DNA from: Alphaproteobacteria bacterium
GTDB taxonomy: Bacteria > Pseudomonadota > Alphaproteobacteria > Caulobacterales > Hyphomonadaceae
Assembly (NCBI GenBank): GCA_009909065.1
Contig: JAAANZ010000057.1
Coordinates: 1-64,000, forward strand
Direction: 5' to 3'
Length of the DNA stretch: 64,000 nucleotides
Shown here: one piece after another, positions 17,201-26,635 of the stretch
Position numbering within the stretch: the first letter of the stretch is position 1
Layout: every line of letters starts with the position of its first letter
Notes under the pieces: generated by a model
The model's input: only the letters and a program-made list of their open reading frames with translations
The model's database searches: none
What the model was told of the DNA's origin: nothing
Position numbers and translations under genes: made by a program

Positions 17201-18073
17201 TCAGATCCGCGCGCGTTCCAGCGCGGCATCAATCACTTTGCGGGCCGCATCATCTGGGCCCACCAGGGGCAGGCGCAAGTCCGGCGCGCACAGGCCGAGC
17301 TTTGATAGCGCATATTTTGCCGGCCCGGGGCTGGGGCTTTCGAACAGGGCCTTGTGCAGGTCGAAGAGTTCCGCGTCGATCTCGCGGGCCGTATCGAAAT
17401 CGCCGGAAAGCGCCGCGGTATACATCGCCGCGGTCTTCTCGGGCACGACATTGGCGGTCACCGAGATACACCCCTTGCCGCCCGCCGCGCAGAAAGCGAG
17501 CGCCGTGGGATCGTCCCCGGAAAGCAGCGTGAAGTCCGCCTCGCCGATCAGGTCGAGATGCTGGTAAACGCGCTCCATGTCGCCGGTCGCATCCTTGATG
17601 CCGATGATATTGGGAAGCTGCGCCAGACGCCCGACGGTGTCCGGGAGAATGTCGGAGGCGGTGCGCTTGGGCACATTATAGATGAAGACCGGCAGCTCGA
17701 CGGCATCATTGATCGCGCGATAATGCGCTTCCAGGCCGCGCTGGTCCGGGCGGTTGTAATACGGGCAGACGATCAGCGCGGCATCCGCGCCGGCCTGCTT
17801 GGCATGCCGGGCGAGCGAGATCGCTTCGGCAGTCGAATTCGACCCGGCCCCGGCAATCACCGGAATGCGGCCCGCAGCCACCTCGATGCAAAGCGATACC
17901 GTGTCGCGATGTTCCTGATGGGTCAGCGTGGACGTCTCGCCGGTCGTTCCGACGGGCACGAGCGCGCCCGCGCCGGCCGCGATCTGGCGTTCCACCAGGT
18001 CGGCAAAGGCCTTGCGGTCCACTTCGCCATCGCGGAAAGGTGTGATCAGCGCTGGGATGGAACCGTGAAACAT
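17201..18073 (-). CDS. dapA: 4-hydroxy-tetrahydrodipicolinate synthase
   Basis: 290 residues from ATG 18073 ([13 protein letters not shown]), the normal start for DapA; an upstream extension is not supported. It condenses pyruvate and aspartate semialdehyde in lysine/diaminopimelate synthesis. Visible motifs are [10 protein letters not shown] (substrate loop), YNVPKRT with the catalytic tyrosine region, and GIKDATGD with the Schiff-base lysine. The TIM barrel is complete. It is divergent from the lytic transglycosylase gene (113-base spacer) and probably cotranscribed with smpB. Confidence 0.97.
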   Translation of the reverse strand: MFHGSIPALITPFRDGEVDRKAFADLVERQIAAGAGALVPVGTTGETSTLTHQEHRDTVSLCIEVAAGRIPVIAGAGSNSTAEAISLARHAKQAGADAALIVCPYYNRPDQRGLEAHYRAINDAVELPVFIYNVPKRTASDILPDTVGRLAQLPNIIGIKDATGDMERVYQHLDLIGEADFTLLSGDDPTALAFCAAGGKGCISVTANVVPEKTAAMYTAALSGDFDTAREIDAELFDLHKALFESPSPGPAKYALSKLGLCAPDLRLPLVGPDDAARKVIDAALERARI

Positions 18074-18185
18074 CGTATTCTCGCCGTGATTCTTCTGTTG
18101 ATTTGCACGCCTGCCGGAAGACGTCGCGCTTCGCATGCGGACCCGTGAGTTACAAGCCACCTACAAGACAGGTCGCCCGAGAAAA

Positions 18186-20210
18186 ATGCCCAGATCGCTT
18201 ATTTTCGCAACCGTCGCCGCATTCTCGCTGATCTCGCCCGCCGCGGCCAGCATGCCAGCCACGCCCAGCCTGAAGCCCGAACGGCCCTATGCTTCCCGTG
18301 TCGTCTCCACTCGGGATGCCGGGACGCTGGACCGCGCCCTGCGCGCGGCTGAACGCGGCGACTGGCGCGAGGTCGCCCGGCTGCAGGACAGGGCCGGCGC
18401 TCAGGCGGTGAAGGATCTGATCCTTTGGCGCCGGGCGCGGGCCGGAGCTCCGGATATGAGCTTCGACGAGCTGTCGCGCGCCATCGATCGGCTCTCCGGA
18501 TGGCCGCGAATCGCGGCGATGCGCGTGCGGGCCGAAGAGATTATCGAGCTGAGCGCGCTGGATGCCGGCGAACGGGTCGAGTGGCTGCTCGCCTCCGGCC
18601 CGGTCTCCGGCAAGGGCCATGTCGCGCTCGCGCGGGCCTATTCGGCGCTCGGCAACACGCAGCAGGCCGCGCAGGCCATCCGGACCGCCTGGCACAATCA
18701 CACGCTCGACCGCCAGACCACTGACGAGGTGCTTGCGCGATATGGCAACCTGCTTTCCCCGTTCGATCATCAGCGCCGCGCCGATTTTCTCTTGTGGACC
18801 GGCCAGCGCTCGGCCGCCCACCGCCTGAAACCGCGTCTCGGCGATGGCTGGCGGCGCCTGGTCGATGCGCGTATCAAGCTGGCGGTGCGGGCGCCCGGTG
18901 TGGATAATGCAGTGCGGGCCGTGCCCGATGCGTTACAGGACAATCCGGGGCTTCTCTATGAGCGGGCCAAATGGCGGCGCCGCCGGGGCTGGCAGGATCG
19001 CGCGACGCCCCTTCTCGTTGGAATTGACGGGGCCGGCGTGCCCAAGCCGGGGCGTCACCGGCTCTGGGATGAGCGCCATATCGCGATGCGCTCCGCGCTG
19101 AAGGACCGGGACTTTTCCACCGCCTATGCCCTTTCGGCGCCGCATGGACTGGATTCGGGCTATGATTTCGCGCAGGCCGAATGGGCGGCCGGCTGGATCG
19201 CTCTGCGCCATCGTGATGATCCTGCGCGCGCGGCGAAGCATTTTCGCACGCTTGGCGAGGGTGTCGGAACGCCGATCAGCCAGTCGCGGGCCGATTACTG
19301 GCTCGGCCGCGCCGGCGAAGCACTGTCCGATGATGAGCTTGCCGACGCCGCCTATCGCGGGGCTGCCCAGTACCGCTACACTTTCTATGGCCAGCTGGCA
19401 GCCGAGAAGACCGGCGAGGCACGCATTGCGTTCGATAATCCGGGCGAGCCCACTCAGGAAGAGATCGACGCCTTTGAGGCGCGCCCTCTCGTCAAGGCCA
19501 TGCGCCTTCTCGCCGAGGCCGGAGAAAGCCGGCTGTTCCGTGTCTTCGCCTATCACCTTGATGACGCGCTGGAAAAGCCGACGCAATATATCCTGCTCAA
19601 GCGGCTGGCCGATGAATACCAGTATCATGGTGTCGGCGTGCGCGGGGCCAAGGCCGGTCTGGCAAAGGGGCTGGTCGCGCCCGACGCGGCCTATCCGGTG
19701 GTGGAGTATCCACTGCTTCGCGAGCCGCAAGTCGAACGCTCACTCATGCTTGCCCTGTCACGCCAGGAAAGCGAGATGAACCCCCGCGCCATATCTCACG
19801 CCAATGCGCGCGGCCTGATGCAGTTCATCCCCTCGACCGCGCGCCGTGAAGCGCGGCTGAGAGGCTTGCCCTATCGCACATCCTGGCTGACCGATGATCC
19901 CGGTTACAACATGACCCTCGGCGGCGCGCATCTCGACACGCTGCTCGAGGAATTCAATGGCAGTTATATCATGGCGACCGCCGCCTATAATGCGGGCGCC
20001 TCGCGTCCGCGCCGCTGGGCCAATGAGTATGGCGATCCGCGCAAGGGCGAGATCGACCCGGTCGACTGGATCGAATTCATCCCCTTCTCCGAAACGCGCA
20101 ACTATATCCAGCGCGTCTTGGAAAACACGCAGGTCTATCGCCATCGCCTGTCCGGACAGGAAGAGGAGATACGCCTGTCGGACGACCTGCGGCGCGGAAG
20201 CCTGCGCTAG
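18186..20210 (+). CDS. Soluble lytic murein transglycosylase (Slt70-like)
   Basis: About 674 residues from ATG 18186, which begins a clear signal peptide (MPRSLIFATVAAFSLISPAAAS). A long alpha-helical superhelical U-domain fills roughly residues 40-490, followed by the C-terminal SLT domain with the catalytic glutamate in SRQESEMNP, then ARGLMQFIPSTA and ATAAYNAGASRPRRW. It cleaves the MurNAc-GlcNAc bond of peptidoglycan in the periplasm, giving 1,6-anhydro products. Length and domain order match E. coli Slt70. A longer start at 18135 would hide the signal peptide and is less likely. Confidence 0.95.
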   Translation: MPRSLIFATVAAFSLISPAAASMPATPSLKPERPYASRVVSTRDAGTLDRALRAAERGDWREVARLQDRAGAQAVKDLILWRRARAGAPDMSFDELSRAIDRLSGWPRIAAMRVRAEEIIELSALDAGERVEWLLASGPVSGKGHVALARAYSALGNTQQAAQAIRTAWHNHTLDRQTTDEVLARYGNLLSPFDHQRRADFLLWTGQRSAAHRLKPRLGDGWRRLVDARIKLAVRAPGVDNAVRAVPDALQDNPGLLYERAKWRRRRGWQDRATPLLVGIDGAGVPKPGRHRLWDERHIAMRSALKDRDFSTAYALSAPHGLDSGYDFAQAEWAAGWIALRHRDDPARAAKHFRTLGEGVGTPISQSRADYWLGRAGEALSDDELADAAYRGAAQYRYTFYGQLAAEKTGEARIAFDNPGEPTQEEIDAFEARPLVKAMRLLAEAGESRLFRVFAYHLDDALEKPTQYILLKRLADEYQYHGVGVRGAKAGLAKGLVAPDAAYPVVEYPLLREPQVERSLMLALSRQESEMNPRAISHANARGLMQFIPSTARREARLRGLPYRTSWLTDDPGYNMTLGGAHLDTLLEEFNGSYIMATAAYNAGASRPRRWANEYGDPRKGEIDPVDWIEFIPFSETRNYIQRVLENTQVYRHRLSGQEEEIRLSDDLRRGSLR

Positions 20211-20227
20211 ATCCTAGCCAATATTCG

Positions 20228-21040
20228 TCAGAGTGATGTGACCACGAACAGGTCATAATCATCGAGCGAGAGATCGCGGAAGACTTCCTGTTCTTCCAGC
20301 CCTTGCTGGAGCGCTTCGCGCAGATTGACATCGATCGCCAGTTCAATGGCCGCCACGATTATCACACGGCGCTGGGCCGCCTGTTCGGCCCGGCAGGCCA
20401 TTTGTGTATCGCAATCGCCCGGGGCGCGCGCCTCGCCGAGATTGATCCCGTAGAGAATGGGCACCGGCCCGGCCGGGCATTCGGCGCGGACGCCGGCCAG
20501 CTTGCCCGAAACGCGTTCGCCGCGGCGCGCCGCAAGCTCGTGATTGACCGCCGTCGGACCCTCATGGGAGGCCGCACCGAGACTGAAAACCGCCTTGCCG
20601 GCGCAGAAACGCTGGAAAAATTCCGGCGTCGTCAGGATGGGTTCGAGTTCGACCGGCTCGCCATCATCCTCGACTTCGCGAGCCGAGCCGGCCTGCCAGT
20701 TATAACGGTCATGCAAGACGTAGAGCCGGAACTCGGCCTTGCGCCCCTCGCTGTCACGTCCGGAAAACGGGGCGCTCTCACCCCATGTGCCACCATCGAG
20801 CGGCGCCAGGCTGAGGCCGCATTCATTCTCGCCGAGCACGAGCCGGTCCCAGGCCGCCGCGCGGGCATAGCTTGGATCATCCGGCAGGTGCTGTGCGTCG
20901 GCATCATCGGTGCAGATCACGTCTCCGGTGCCCCACTCGACGCCATAAGTGCGTTCGGGGGTTTCGGACTGACCATTGGCCGGAAGCAACAGTGCGGCCG
21001 AAACCGCAAAGCCCAGCGCGAAACCTCTTGAGACGGACAT
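20228..21040 (-). CDS. Exported protein with OmpA-like C-terminal segment
   Basis: 270 residues with an N-terminal signal peptide (MSVSRGFALGFAVSAALLLPANG). The first part contains paired cysteines (DVICTDD, ENECGLS) and no family I recognise. Residues about 140-235 resemble a divergent OmpA-like fold: SLGAASHEGPTAVNHELAARRGERVSGKL aligns with the NxxLSxxRAxxV segment, and EQAAQRRVIIV aligns with the terminal NRRVEI strand. The aspartate/arginine pair that binds diaminopimelate is not clearly conserved, and extra cysteines suggest disulfides. It is probably a periplasmic or envelope protein; peptidoglycan binding is only a possibility. Confidence 0.6.
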   Translation of the reverse strand: MSVSRGFALGFAVSAALLLPANGQSETPERTYGVEWGTGDVICTDDADAQHLPDDPSYARAAAWDRLVLGENECGLSLAPLDGGTWGESAPFSGRDSEGRKAEFRLYVLHDRYNWQAGSAREVEDDGEPVELEPILTTPEFFQRFCAGKAVFSLGAASHEGPTAVNHELAARRGERVSGKLAGVRAECPAGPVPILYGINLGEARAPGDCDTQMACRAEQAAQRRVIIVAAIELAIDVNLREALQQGLEEQEVFRDLSLDDYDLFVVTSL

Positions 21041-21101
21041 GGATACAAACCCTTGTTCGACCGGCCATCAACAGCCCCGAGGGCCTTGCATGGCGGGGCG
21101 T

Positions 21102-22088
21102 TCAGTTCAAGACCAGCCACTCCCCGAAAAGTCTTGAGTCCACGTTACCGCCGGAGATGACAATAGCGACGTCTTGGTCACGCATTGTTTTCGGCAGACC
21201 GCGCAATGCCGCCGCCAGCGCCACCGCTCCGCCCGGCTCTGTCACGAGCTTGAGATGGCGAAAGGCGAACTGCATGGCGCCGCGCACCTCTCTGTCACTG
21301 ACCGTCAGCCCGCCGGCCAGACGCGAGCGGGCGAGTGCAAACGGGATCTTCCCTGGTTCCGGCGTGAGGATGGCATCGCAGATCGAGCGCACCCCCGGCG
21401 CATTCGAAAGGATCCGGCCTTCGCTCAGCGAGCGCGCCCAGTCATCATGGCCTTCCGGTTCCACGCTCCAGAAGCGCGGCGGCGTGTCATCTTCATCGAA
21501 GGCCAGCGCCATTCCGCTCACAAGTCCGCCGCCGCCAGTGCAACACAGCACGTCACTCAGGCAGAGCCCGCGCACATCGGCCTGGCGCCGAAGCTCGAGG
21601 CCGACAGTCCCCTGCCCCGCCACGATCATCGGATCGTCAAAGCTCGGCACCAGGACGGCCCCGCGCGCCTCTGCAAGCTCGGCGGCAATCTGTTCGCGGC
21701 TTTCACGCTCACGGTCATAGAAGCGGATCCGGGCGCCATCGGCCCGCACACCCTGCGATTTCACTTCGGGCGCATCCTTCGGCATCACGATCTGCGCCGG
21801 CAATCCGAAATGGCGGGCCGCGCGTGCAATGCCCTGGGCATGATTACCGGATGAAAAGGCGACGACCCCGCCCGGATGATCCGCCGGATCAATCCGGGAG
21901 AGGCGGTTCATTGCCCCGCGAATCTTGAAACTGCCCGTGGTCTGCAGGCATTCGGGCTTGATCCAGACCCGCGCCCCGGCCGCCGCATCCAGCGCATCAT
22001 GGCGTATGAGGGGGGTTTCGATGGCCAGCGGTCGCACCCGCGCTTCGGCCTTGATGAGGTCGCCATGAACGGGAGGTGCGCCCGTCAC
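21102..22088 (-). CDS. Threonine/serine dehydratase-like PLP enzyme
   Basis: 328 residues of fold-type II PLP enzymes. The Schiff-base lysine is K55 in TGSFKIRGA, FSSGNHAQG binds the substrate carboxylate, and CTGGGGLVSG is the phosphate-binding glycine loop. There is no C-terminal ACT regulatory domain, so it is the short, catabolic/serine-racemase-like type. It would deaminate threonine or serine, or racemise serine. The start is GTG 22088 and overlaps the upstream lipoprotein stop by 4 bases (GTGA), so this metabolic gene appears translationally coupled to the end of the gsp operon. Confidence 0.9.
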   Translation of the reverse strand: MTGAPPVHGDLIKAEARVRPLAIETPLIRHDALDAAAGARVWIKPECLQTTGSFKIRGAMNRLSRIDPADHPGGVVAFSSGNHAQGIARAARHFGLPAQIVMPKDAPEVKSQGVRADGARIRFYDRERESREQIAAELAEARGAVLVPSFDDPMIVAGQGTVGLELRRQADVRGLCLSDVLCCTGGGGLVSGMALAFDEDDTPPRFWSVEPEGHDDWARSLSEGRILSNAPGVRSICDAILTPEPGKIPFALARSRLAGGLTVSDREVRGAMQFAFRHLKLVTEPGGAVALAAALRGLPKTMRDQDVAIVISGGNVDSRLFGEWLVLN

Positions 22089-22618
22089 CGGTCAATGCCC
22101 TGGCGCGTCTCGCAGGCTGTCGCGCCGGCGACAGGCAGGACCATATTCCAGCCATTCTCGCGGATCAGCCGGATCGAGCCGCCATCAATCCTGGAGCCAC
22201 CCGTGGATTTCCGGCCACGGCGGATCGACAGTTTCGCTTCAATGCCCTGGGCAGGCGCAATGAAGACCTGTTCGGAATATTGCTGGTCGAACACCTCGCC
22301 GGCGGTTTCGCTGCGCGCCAGCCTGACCAGCTCGCCATCCAGATTCATAAGTGCCGTGGCCTTTGCCGCATTCGAGAAGAAAACGAAACGCGGCGTCGGG
22401 CGGGCGACAAACAGGAACAGGCCGCATTCGCCCGGCCGGAGTTCCTGCGCGGGCAACTGCCCGATATCGAAGCCGTCGGGGATGTCTGCCGCCGGCGTTG
22501 CGCCACTCAGCTCGGCCGCCGCAGCGGCGTCATCGGCCGGGGCATTGGCACATCCCGGCATCAGGGCGATCACAGCGCCGGCCGCCAGCCCGGCGATGGC
22601 ATGTCGAATGAGGGTCAA
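22085..22618 (-). CDS. Small hypothetical lipoprotein after gspN
   Basis: 177 residues. The N-terminus MTLIRHAIAGLAAGAVIALMPGCANA is a lipoprotein signal with lipobox LMPGC (C23). The mature part is Ala/Asp-rich at first, then a compact domain with GECGLFLFVARPTPRFVFF and a basic IRRGRKSTGGS segment. I do not recognise the family. The start overlaps the gspN stop by 4 bases (ATGA) and the stop overlaps the dehydratase start, so it is translated as part of the gsp transcript. A role as a secretin pilot or cargo is possible but unsupported. Confidence 0.75.
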   Translation of the reverse strand: MTLIRHAIAGLAAGAVIALMPGCANAPADDAAAAAELSGATPAADIPDGFDIGQLPAQELRPGECGLFLFVARPTPRFVFFSNAAKATALMNLDGELVRLARSETAGEVFDQQYSEQVFIAPAQGIEAKLSIRRGRKSTGGSRIDGGSIRLIRENGWNMVLPVAGATACETRQGIDR

Positions 22619-23388
22619 TTCCGCAACTCCTTTTCAGCCGGCACGCGCTGGGCATTCGTCCGCTCATAAACGAACCGACCGTCAACCTCCTGGAAATCGA
22701 GCGCGCGCAGAGCCTGCATCACACCGCGATTGCCTGTCTCCACCCGGGCCGTGACGTCATAGGTGACAGCGGGGATGTTCAGCCTCGCCGTTGCGGCAAT
22801 ATCATCCTGCGCGGTTGCGCCGGTCATGGAGACGCGCAGCGCGGCGCCGTCGCACTCCAGGTTTCCGCGCATTGCCGGACCGGCCCAGTTCCAGCGCTGC
22901 CCTGCCGTTTCCAGCAGGTCTGTCCGCACGCCGCCTTCGGCGCGCACGCACTGACCGTCGCGCGAAAGCTCGACCTGGCGCAGGGTCAGCGCCAGGCTTG
23001 CCGGCGCCTCCCGCAGGCGGGCATCGAGGCGGTCGATTTCCTGCAGGTTCACGTCGCCGACGAAGCCGGTCAGGCGCACGCTCCGATCGGGGCCGACGCC
23101 GAGCTCGCCGCGCGCCTGCATGGCCGGGCCGCTTACATCGAGATCATATGCCAGCCGGCCCGATATCAGCGCGCCCGGCTTCAGACGGAAACCCGCCCGC
23201 CCGAGCGGCTGACCGGCGACATGCAAGCGCGCCACCTCGCCTGACCAGACCGTGCCGGAAATCCGCATATAATCGATGCCCGATCCGCGCAGGTCGAGCT
23301 GGCGGGCGACAAAACTCGCCGGAAGTCCGGCAATGAGCAGGCCCAGGAAGACCGGCACGAACAGGAGAAAAGCCATCCAGCGCGGCAA
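22615..23388 (-). CDS. gspN: Type II secretion system protein GspN
   Basis: 257 residues from TTG 23388 (or 253 from ATG 23376). One N-terminal membrane segment (about residues 5-25), then a beta-rich periplasmic domain resembling the T2SSN family, with LRGSGIDYMRISGTVWSGEVARL at the start (quoted in part: ISGTVWSGE). GspN is an optional inner-membrane component found in some type II systems, without a settled function. It is the last gsp gene, directly after gspM. Confidence 0.85.
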   Translation of the reverse strand: MPRWMAFLLFVPVFLGLLIAGLPASFVARQLDLRGSGIDYMRISGTVWSGEVARLHVAGQPLGRAGFRLKPGALISGRLAYDLDVSGPAMQARGELGVGPDRSVRLTGFVGDVNLQEIDRLDARLREAPASLALTLRQVELSRDGQCVRAEGGVRTDLLETAGQRWNWAGPAMRGNLECDGAALRVSMTGATAQDDIAATARLNIPAVTYDVTARVETGNRGVMQALRALDFQEVDGRFVYERTNAQRVPAEKELRN

Positions 23389-23391
23389 GGC

Positions 23392-23868
23392 CTACTCCTG
23401 CCTTTGCAGGAAGAGATTGGCGGTGACCTTGTCTCCTTCCTGGTTGCGGCGGATGGCGGCGCGTTCGACACGCACGCCATGTGAGCGCTCCAGATCGGCC
23501 ACCCAGGCAAACAGCAATTGCGGCGAAGCCGAATCCAGCCAGACATTCATGCCGTCCGCCTCGGCCGGCACGAGGCGTGAAATCGTCAGCCCGTAGAGAC
23601 CGGACGTATTTGTCAGGACCGCCTGTAGCGGCTGCTCGCGCGAGGGAACACTGCGCGTCTCCATCATGTTGTCCGTCACCGAAGAGACATAAGCGTATTC
23701 CGACAGGGCCGCCGAGAAGGCCCGCTCCTGCTCGGCCCGGAACGCGGAGGACGGCATGAACGCGAACTGGTAAGCCGCGATCAGCACACACAGAGCGCCG
23801 GCCACCGCCAGCAGCAGTTTCTCCCTCGGCTCGCGTTCGAGCCACCACTGCCTGACGCCCCCCGTCAT
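23392..23868 (-). CDS. gspM: Type II secretion system protein GspM
   Basis: 158 residues with a single membrane helix (about 18-36), preceded by the short cytoplasmic WWLEREPREK segment that is common at the start of GspM, and followed by a ferredoxin-like periplasmic domain. GspM stabilises GspL and forms part of the inner-membrane platform with GspE, GspF and GspC. The ATG overlaps the gspL stop by 4 bases. Confidence 0.88.
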   Translation of the reverse strand: MTGGVRQWWLEREPREKLLLAVAGALCVLIAAYQFAFMPSSAFRAEQERAFSAALSEYAYVSSVTDNMMETRSVPSREQPLQAVLTNTSGLYGLTISRLVPAEADGMNVWLDSASPQLLFAWVADLERSHGVRVERAAIRRNQEGDKVTANLFLQRQE

Positions 23869-25022
23869 GAGCGCCTCACGACAATATCACCGGCACGCCG
23901 GTCGCCCTGCTGGCGCGAGCCACCCTCTTCGACCGCTCCGCCGGCCGCTTCGATACGGCCGCGAAACTGTCCGAGAGCGTCATAATCCTTGAACAGGACA
24001 CTCACATTGAGTTCGTCACTCTGGCCGTCAAAGCGGATCGAGGCGACTTCGACCGCCGGAACCGCCTCGGCGGCCCGGGCCACATAGGCCGAGAGCAGCA
24101 GAAAATCCGGCGCGCCCGTGCCGGTGTCGCGCACGAGCGTGCGAAGCTGCGCGCGGGGATTGGCAACGCGTTCGACCTGCGGAAAGGCGCTGCGGAAGAC
24201 CTCCGTCGTCTGCGTTTCGATCGCTTCCGCGCCGGCTTTCAGTCGGTAGCCTTCGACAAGATTCAGCGCCACCCAGCCGAGTGTCGCCGCCGCGGCCAGG
24301 CCGGCCGCCATGCCCAGCCGGGCCCCGCGCAGCCCTGCCGGCCCGTCGGCGCGCGAAGCCTGCCGGCCCCGGGTCAATCCCCATTTCGCCCCCGCGGCCC
24401 GGACCGCCATCTGGTCGAGCTGTTCCTCAAGCGGCATGTCCGCGCGAACCGCCTCCGAACCGGCCTGCGTCAGGCGCAGTTCGATCAGGCCATTGAGGAC
24501 CTGCGGGCCCAGCGCCGTGTCCACGCCGGCGCCCCAGTCGCCATGACGCAGCAGTGTCCGGGTGGCGAGTTCGGCGATCTGCAAGCCGTCGGCCTCGTCC
24601 GGCAGGGCGAGATAGTCCGGAAGGATCACATCGGCTTCCAATCCGGCCTGCGCCAGGGCCTGCGTCCAGGCGGAGATGAGGTCCTTGTCGACCGCATACA
24701 CCACACGGCCCGCACTGTCGGGCGCCTTGCGGCCCGGGGCCACGGCCACATGCAGCTGTTCGAGCTCGGTGCCGACCTGGTCCTCGATTGCGAATGGCGC
24801 GGCCGCGAGCAACTGGCGCTCCGACCTCGGCGCCAGCGCGGTTTCATGGGCTGTTACCAGGTCTCCCGGCAGGACGAGTGTGCACGATGCCCCGGAAAAA
24901 TCGCCGAGATCGCCGAGACACGCGTGGCCATTCGCACAAACGCCCGACCCATTGCGCACCTGTCGCCATTCCACCGCCTCCTGCGGGGTGGCACCGGCAA
25001 AGATGACGAGGCTGTCAGTCAT
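23865..25022 (-). CDS. gspL: Type II secretion system protein GspL
   Basis: 385 residues. The cytoplasmic actin-like domain fills about residues 1-230 and includes LPGDLVTAHETALAP and FAIEDQVGTELEQLHVA, followed by a membrane helix (about 250-270, MAAGLAAAATLGWVAL) and a periplasmic ferredoxin-like domain ending in DALGQFRGRIEAAGG. GspL anchors the ATPase GspE to the inner membrane. It starts 3 bases after gspK. Confidence 0.9.
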   Translation of the reverse strand: MTDSLVIFAGATPQEAVEWRQVRNGSGVCANGHACLGDLGDFSGASCTLVLPGDLVTAHETALAPRSERQLLAAAPFAIEDQVGTELEQLHVAVAPGRKAPDSAGRVVYAVDKDLISAWTQALAQAGLEADVILPDYLALPDEADGLQIAELATRTLLRHGDWGAGVDTALGPQVLNGLIELRLTQAGSEAVRADMPLEEQLDQMAVRAAGAKWGLTRGRQASRADGPAGLRGARLGMAAGLAAAATLGWVALNLVEGYRLKAGAEAIETQTTEVFRSAFPQVERVANPRAQLRTLVRDTGTGAPDFLLLSAYVARAAEAVPAVEVASIRFDGQSDELNVSVLFKDYDALGQFRGRIEAAGGAVEEGGSRQQGDRRAGDIVVRRS

Positions 25023-25025
25023 GCA

Positions 25026-26021
25026 TCAGGATCCATATCTGCGCGCCTCGCTCCTAACGCGTCCGTCCTCGAGGATCACCAGCCGCGATGTCATTTCCAC
25101 ACGGCTCGCGCGATAGTCGACCTCGATTGTCGCAATATAGCTTTGCGAGGAAAGCGCGAACAGCGCCTGAGCCTCTTCCGTTGGCACCCGGCCGCGAAAA
25201 ACCGGCTCGGAGAAAAACTGTTCCAGCGTCGCATAACCGCCCCTCGGGCGCTCGGCGATGATTTGCTCGGCTTCAAACAGGTCGAAATTCTCGCCGAGAT
25301 AGGCCTGAAGCAATGGCGCCTGGCCCGGACGCAGCGTATTGATATTGAGGGGGGCGAGTTCGTCATGGCCCTGGACGCAGGCCACCGGCTCGAGTGCGTT
25401 GGCAAGTTCGGCCGTGTAACCGCGCACGAGTCGCAGTTCCGACATGTCGACCATGAACTCGCCGGGCGTGCGATAGGGTGTTTCGAGCGCGGTATAGAAA
25501 TCATCCTCGGCCCCGCCAAATCCGGGCCTTGCATCGCTGTCGATCCAGTCGGCCAGTGATGCGGCAAGCGCCTCGGCCTCCCCCTCGGCCAGGCCCAGCG
25601 CTTGCAGCAGCCCGGAAAACCGGGCCCGGGTTTCCGGCTGCGTGCGCAGCGCGCCGGCCGGGTCTGCCTCGACCAGCGCATTGAGATTCAGGCAGTTCGC
25701 TCCGTCGCGCACATGGACCCGGACGCGCCCGTCCCGGATCGGGAATGTCACCGGCTGGCGCGTCCATTCGTCCAGGGCGGGAAAACGGTCCTCGCCCGAC
25801 TTGCGCATCTGCCTGATCGAGGCGGTCGCAAGCGTCTCCGCGCCAATCGCATAAAGCCGGGCCTGTTCCCGGTCGGACAGATTGATCGATGTGCGCACCG
25901 AGAAGCGCACCGTTTCGAGCAATGCGATGGCCGCCACCGCCATGAGCGAGACGATCAGCAGCGCCGAAAGCAGCGCGGCGCCCGTTTCACCGCTGCAGGA
26001 GGCTTCGTGCCGCGCGATCAT
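25026..26021 (-). CDS. gspK: Type II secretion minor pseudopilin GspK
   Basis: 331 residues from ATG 26021, whose first bases overlap the gspJ stop (ATGA); an upstream start at 26048 is unlikely. The prepilin-type leader ends in SGETG followed by the hydrophobic AALLSALLIVSLMAVAAIALL. The glutamate usually found at +5 of pseudopilins is absent, as is normal for GspK. The large alpha-domain contains DWIDSDARPGFGGAEDDFY, a typical GspK segment next to the calcium sites. GspK caps the pseudopilus tip with GspI and GspJ. Confidence 0.92.
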   Translation of the reverse strand: MIARHEASCSGETGAALLSALLIVSLMAVAAIALLETVRFSVRTSINLSDREQARLYAIGAETLATASIRQMRKSGEDRFPALDEWTRQPVTFPIRDGRVRVHVRDGANCLNLNALVEADPAGALRTQPETRARFSGLLQALGLAEGEAEALAASLADWIDSDARPGFGGAEDDFYTALETPYRTPGEFMVDMSELRLVRGYTAELANALEPVACVQGHDELAPLNINTLRPGQAPLLQAYLGENFDLFEAEQIIAERPRGGYATLEQFFSEPVFRGRVPTEEAQALFALSSQSYIATIEVDYRASRVEMTSRLVILEDGRVRSEARRYGS

Positions 26022-26635
26022 GGTCCGGCTACCGTGAGAAATACGCACTCGACGGGCCCGAACCTGTCATGACTGAAATCAAGGCGCACCGCAGGCGGCG
26101 CCGGGACCGGGCCGGCATTGGTCGGCGTGGCGGCTTCGAACACATCGCTCCAGCCATTGCCCGAACGGAAGCTGACATTGAGAGAGTCGAGCCCGTCGAT
26201 CAGGATGCGGGAATGTTTCGCCGGGTCGGGCGCGGCATCAACAAAGGCGCGGCTCTGGCGCACCAGCGTGCCCTGCCGGTAGAAATAGGTCACATGCTGC
26301 AGGCGCGAGCGGCGACCGGCCACGCCCGGAAGGGTGTAACCGGTGCGCACAAAACTCATCAGCCGTTCGCCTGTCGGGTCAAGCCCGCCTTCAAAGGCCG
26401 ATGCCTGCCGGGTGCCATACGGGTCGCGCGCGCGCCGGTTGACCAGCTGGGCGAGGTCCTGGCGGATGATGGCACGGGCAAGCTGAAGCTCCTCGACATC
26501 GGCGACGACCGTCTCGATCTCCTCGCGCGCCTCCAGCGTATTGGAAAGCATGGCTATTCCCATGGCCGAGAGGATCGCCATGATGAAGGTCGCCACCATG
26601 ACTTCAATCAGGGTGAAGCCGCTCTCGCCGGTCAT
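26018..26635 (-). CDS. gspJ: Type II secretion minor pseudopilin GspJ
   Basis: 205 residues. The N-terminal MTGESG-FTLIEVMVATFIM is a class III prepilin leader with cleavage after glycine and glutamate at +5. The body includes QLVNRRARDPYG, in the usual GspJ position. With GspI and GspK it forms the quasi-helical pseudopilus tip. The start overlaps gspI by 4 bases. Confidence 0.92.
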   Translation of the reverse strand: MTGESGFTLIEVMVATFIMAILSAMGIAMLSNTLEAREEIETVVADVEELQLARAIIRQDLAQLVNRRARDPYGTRQASAFEGGLDPTGERLMSFVRTGYTLPGVAGRRSRLQHVTYFYRQGTLVRQSRAFVDAAPDPAKHSRILIDGLDSLNVSFRSGNGWSDVFEAATPTNAGPVPAPPAVRLDFSHDRFGPVECVFLTVAGP

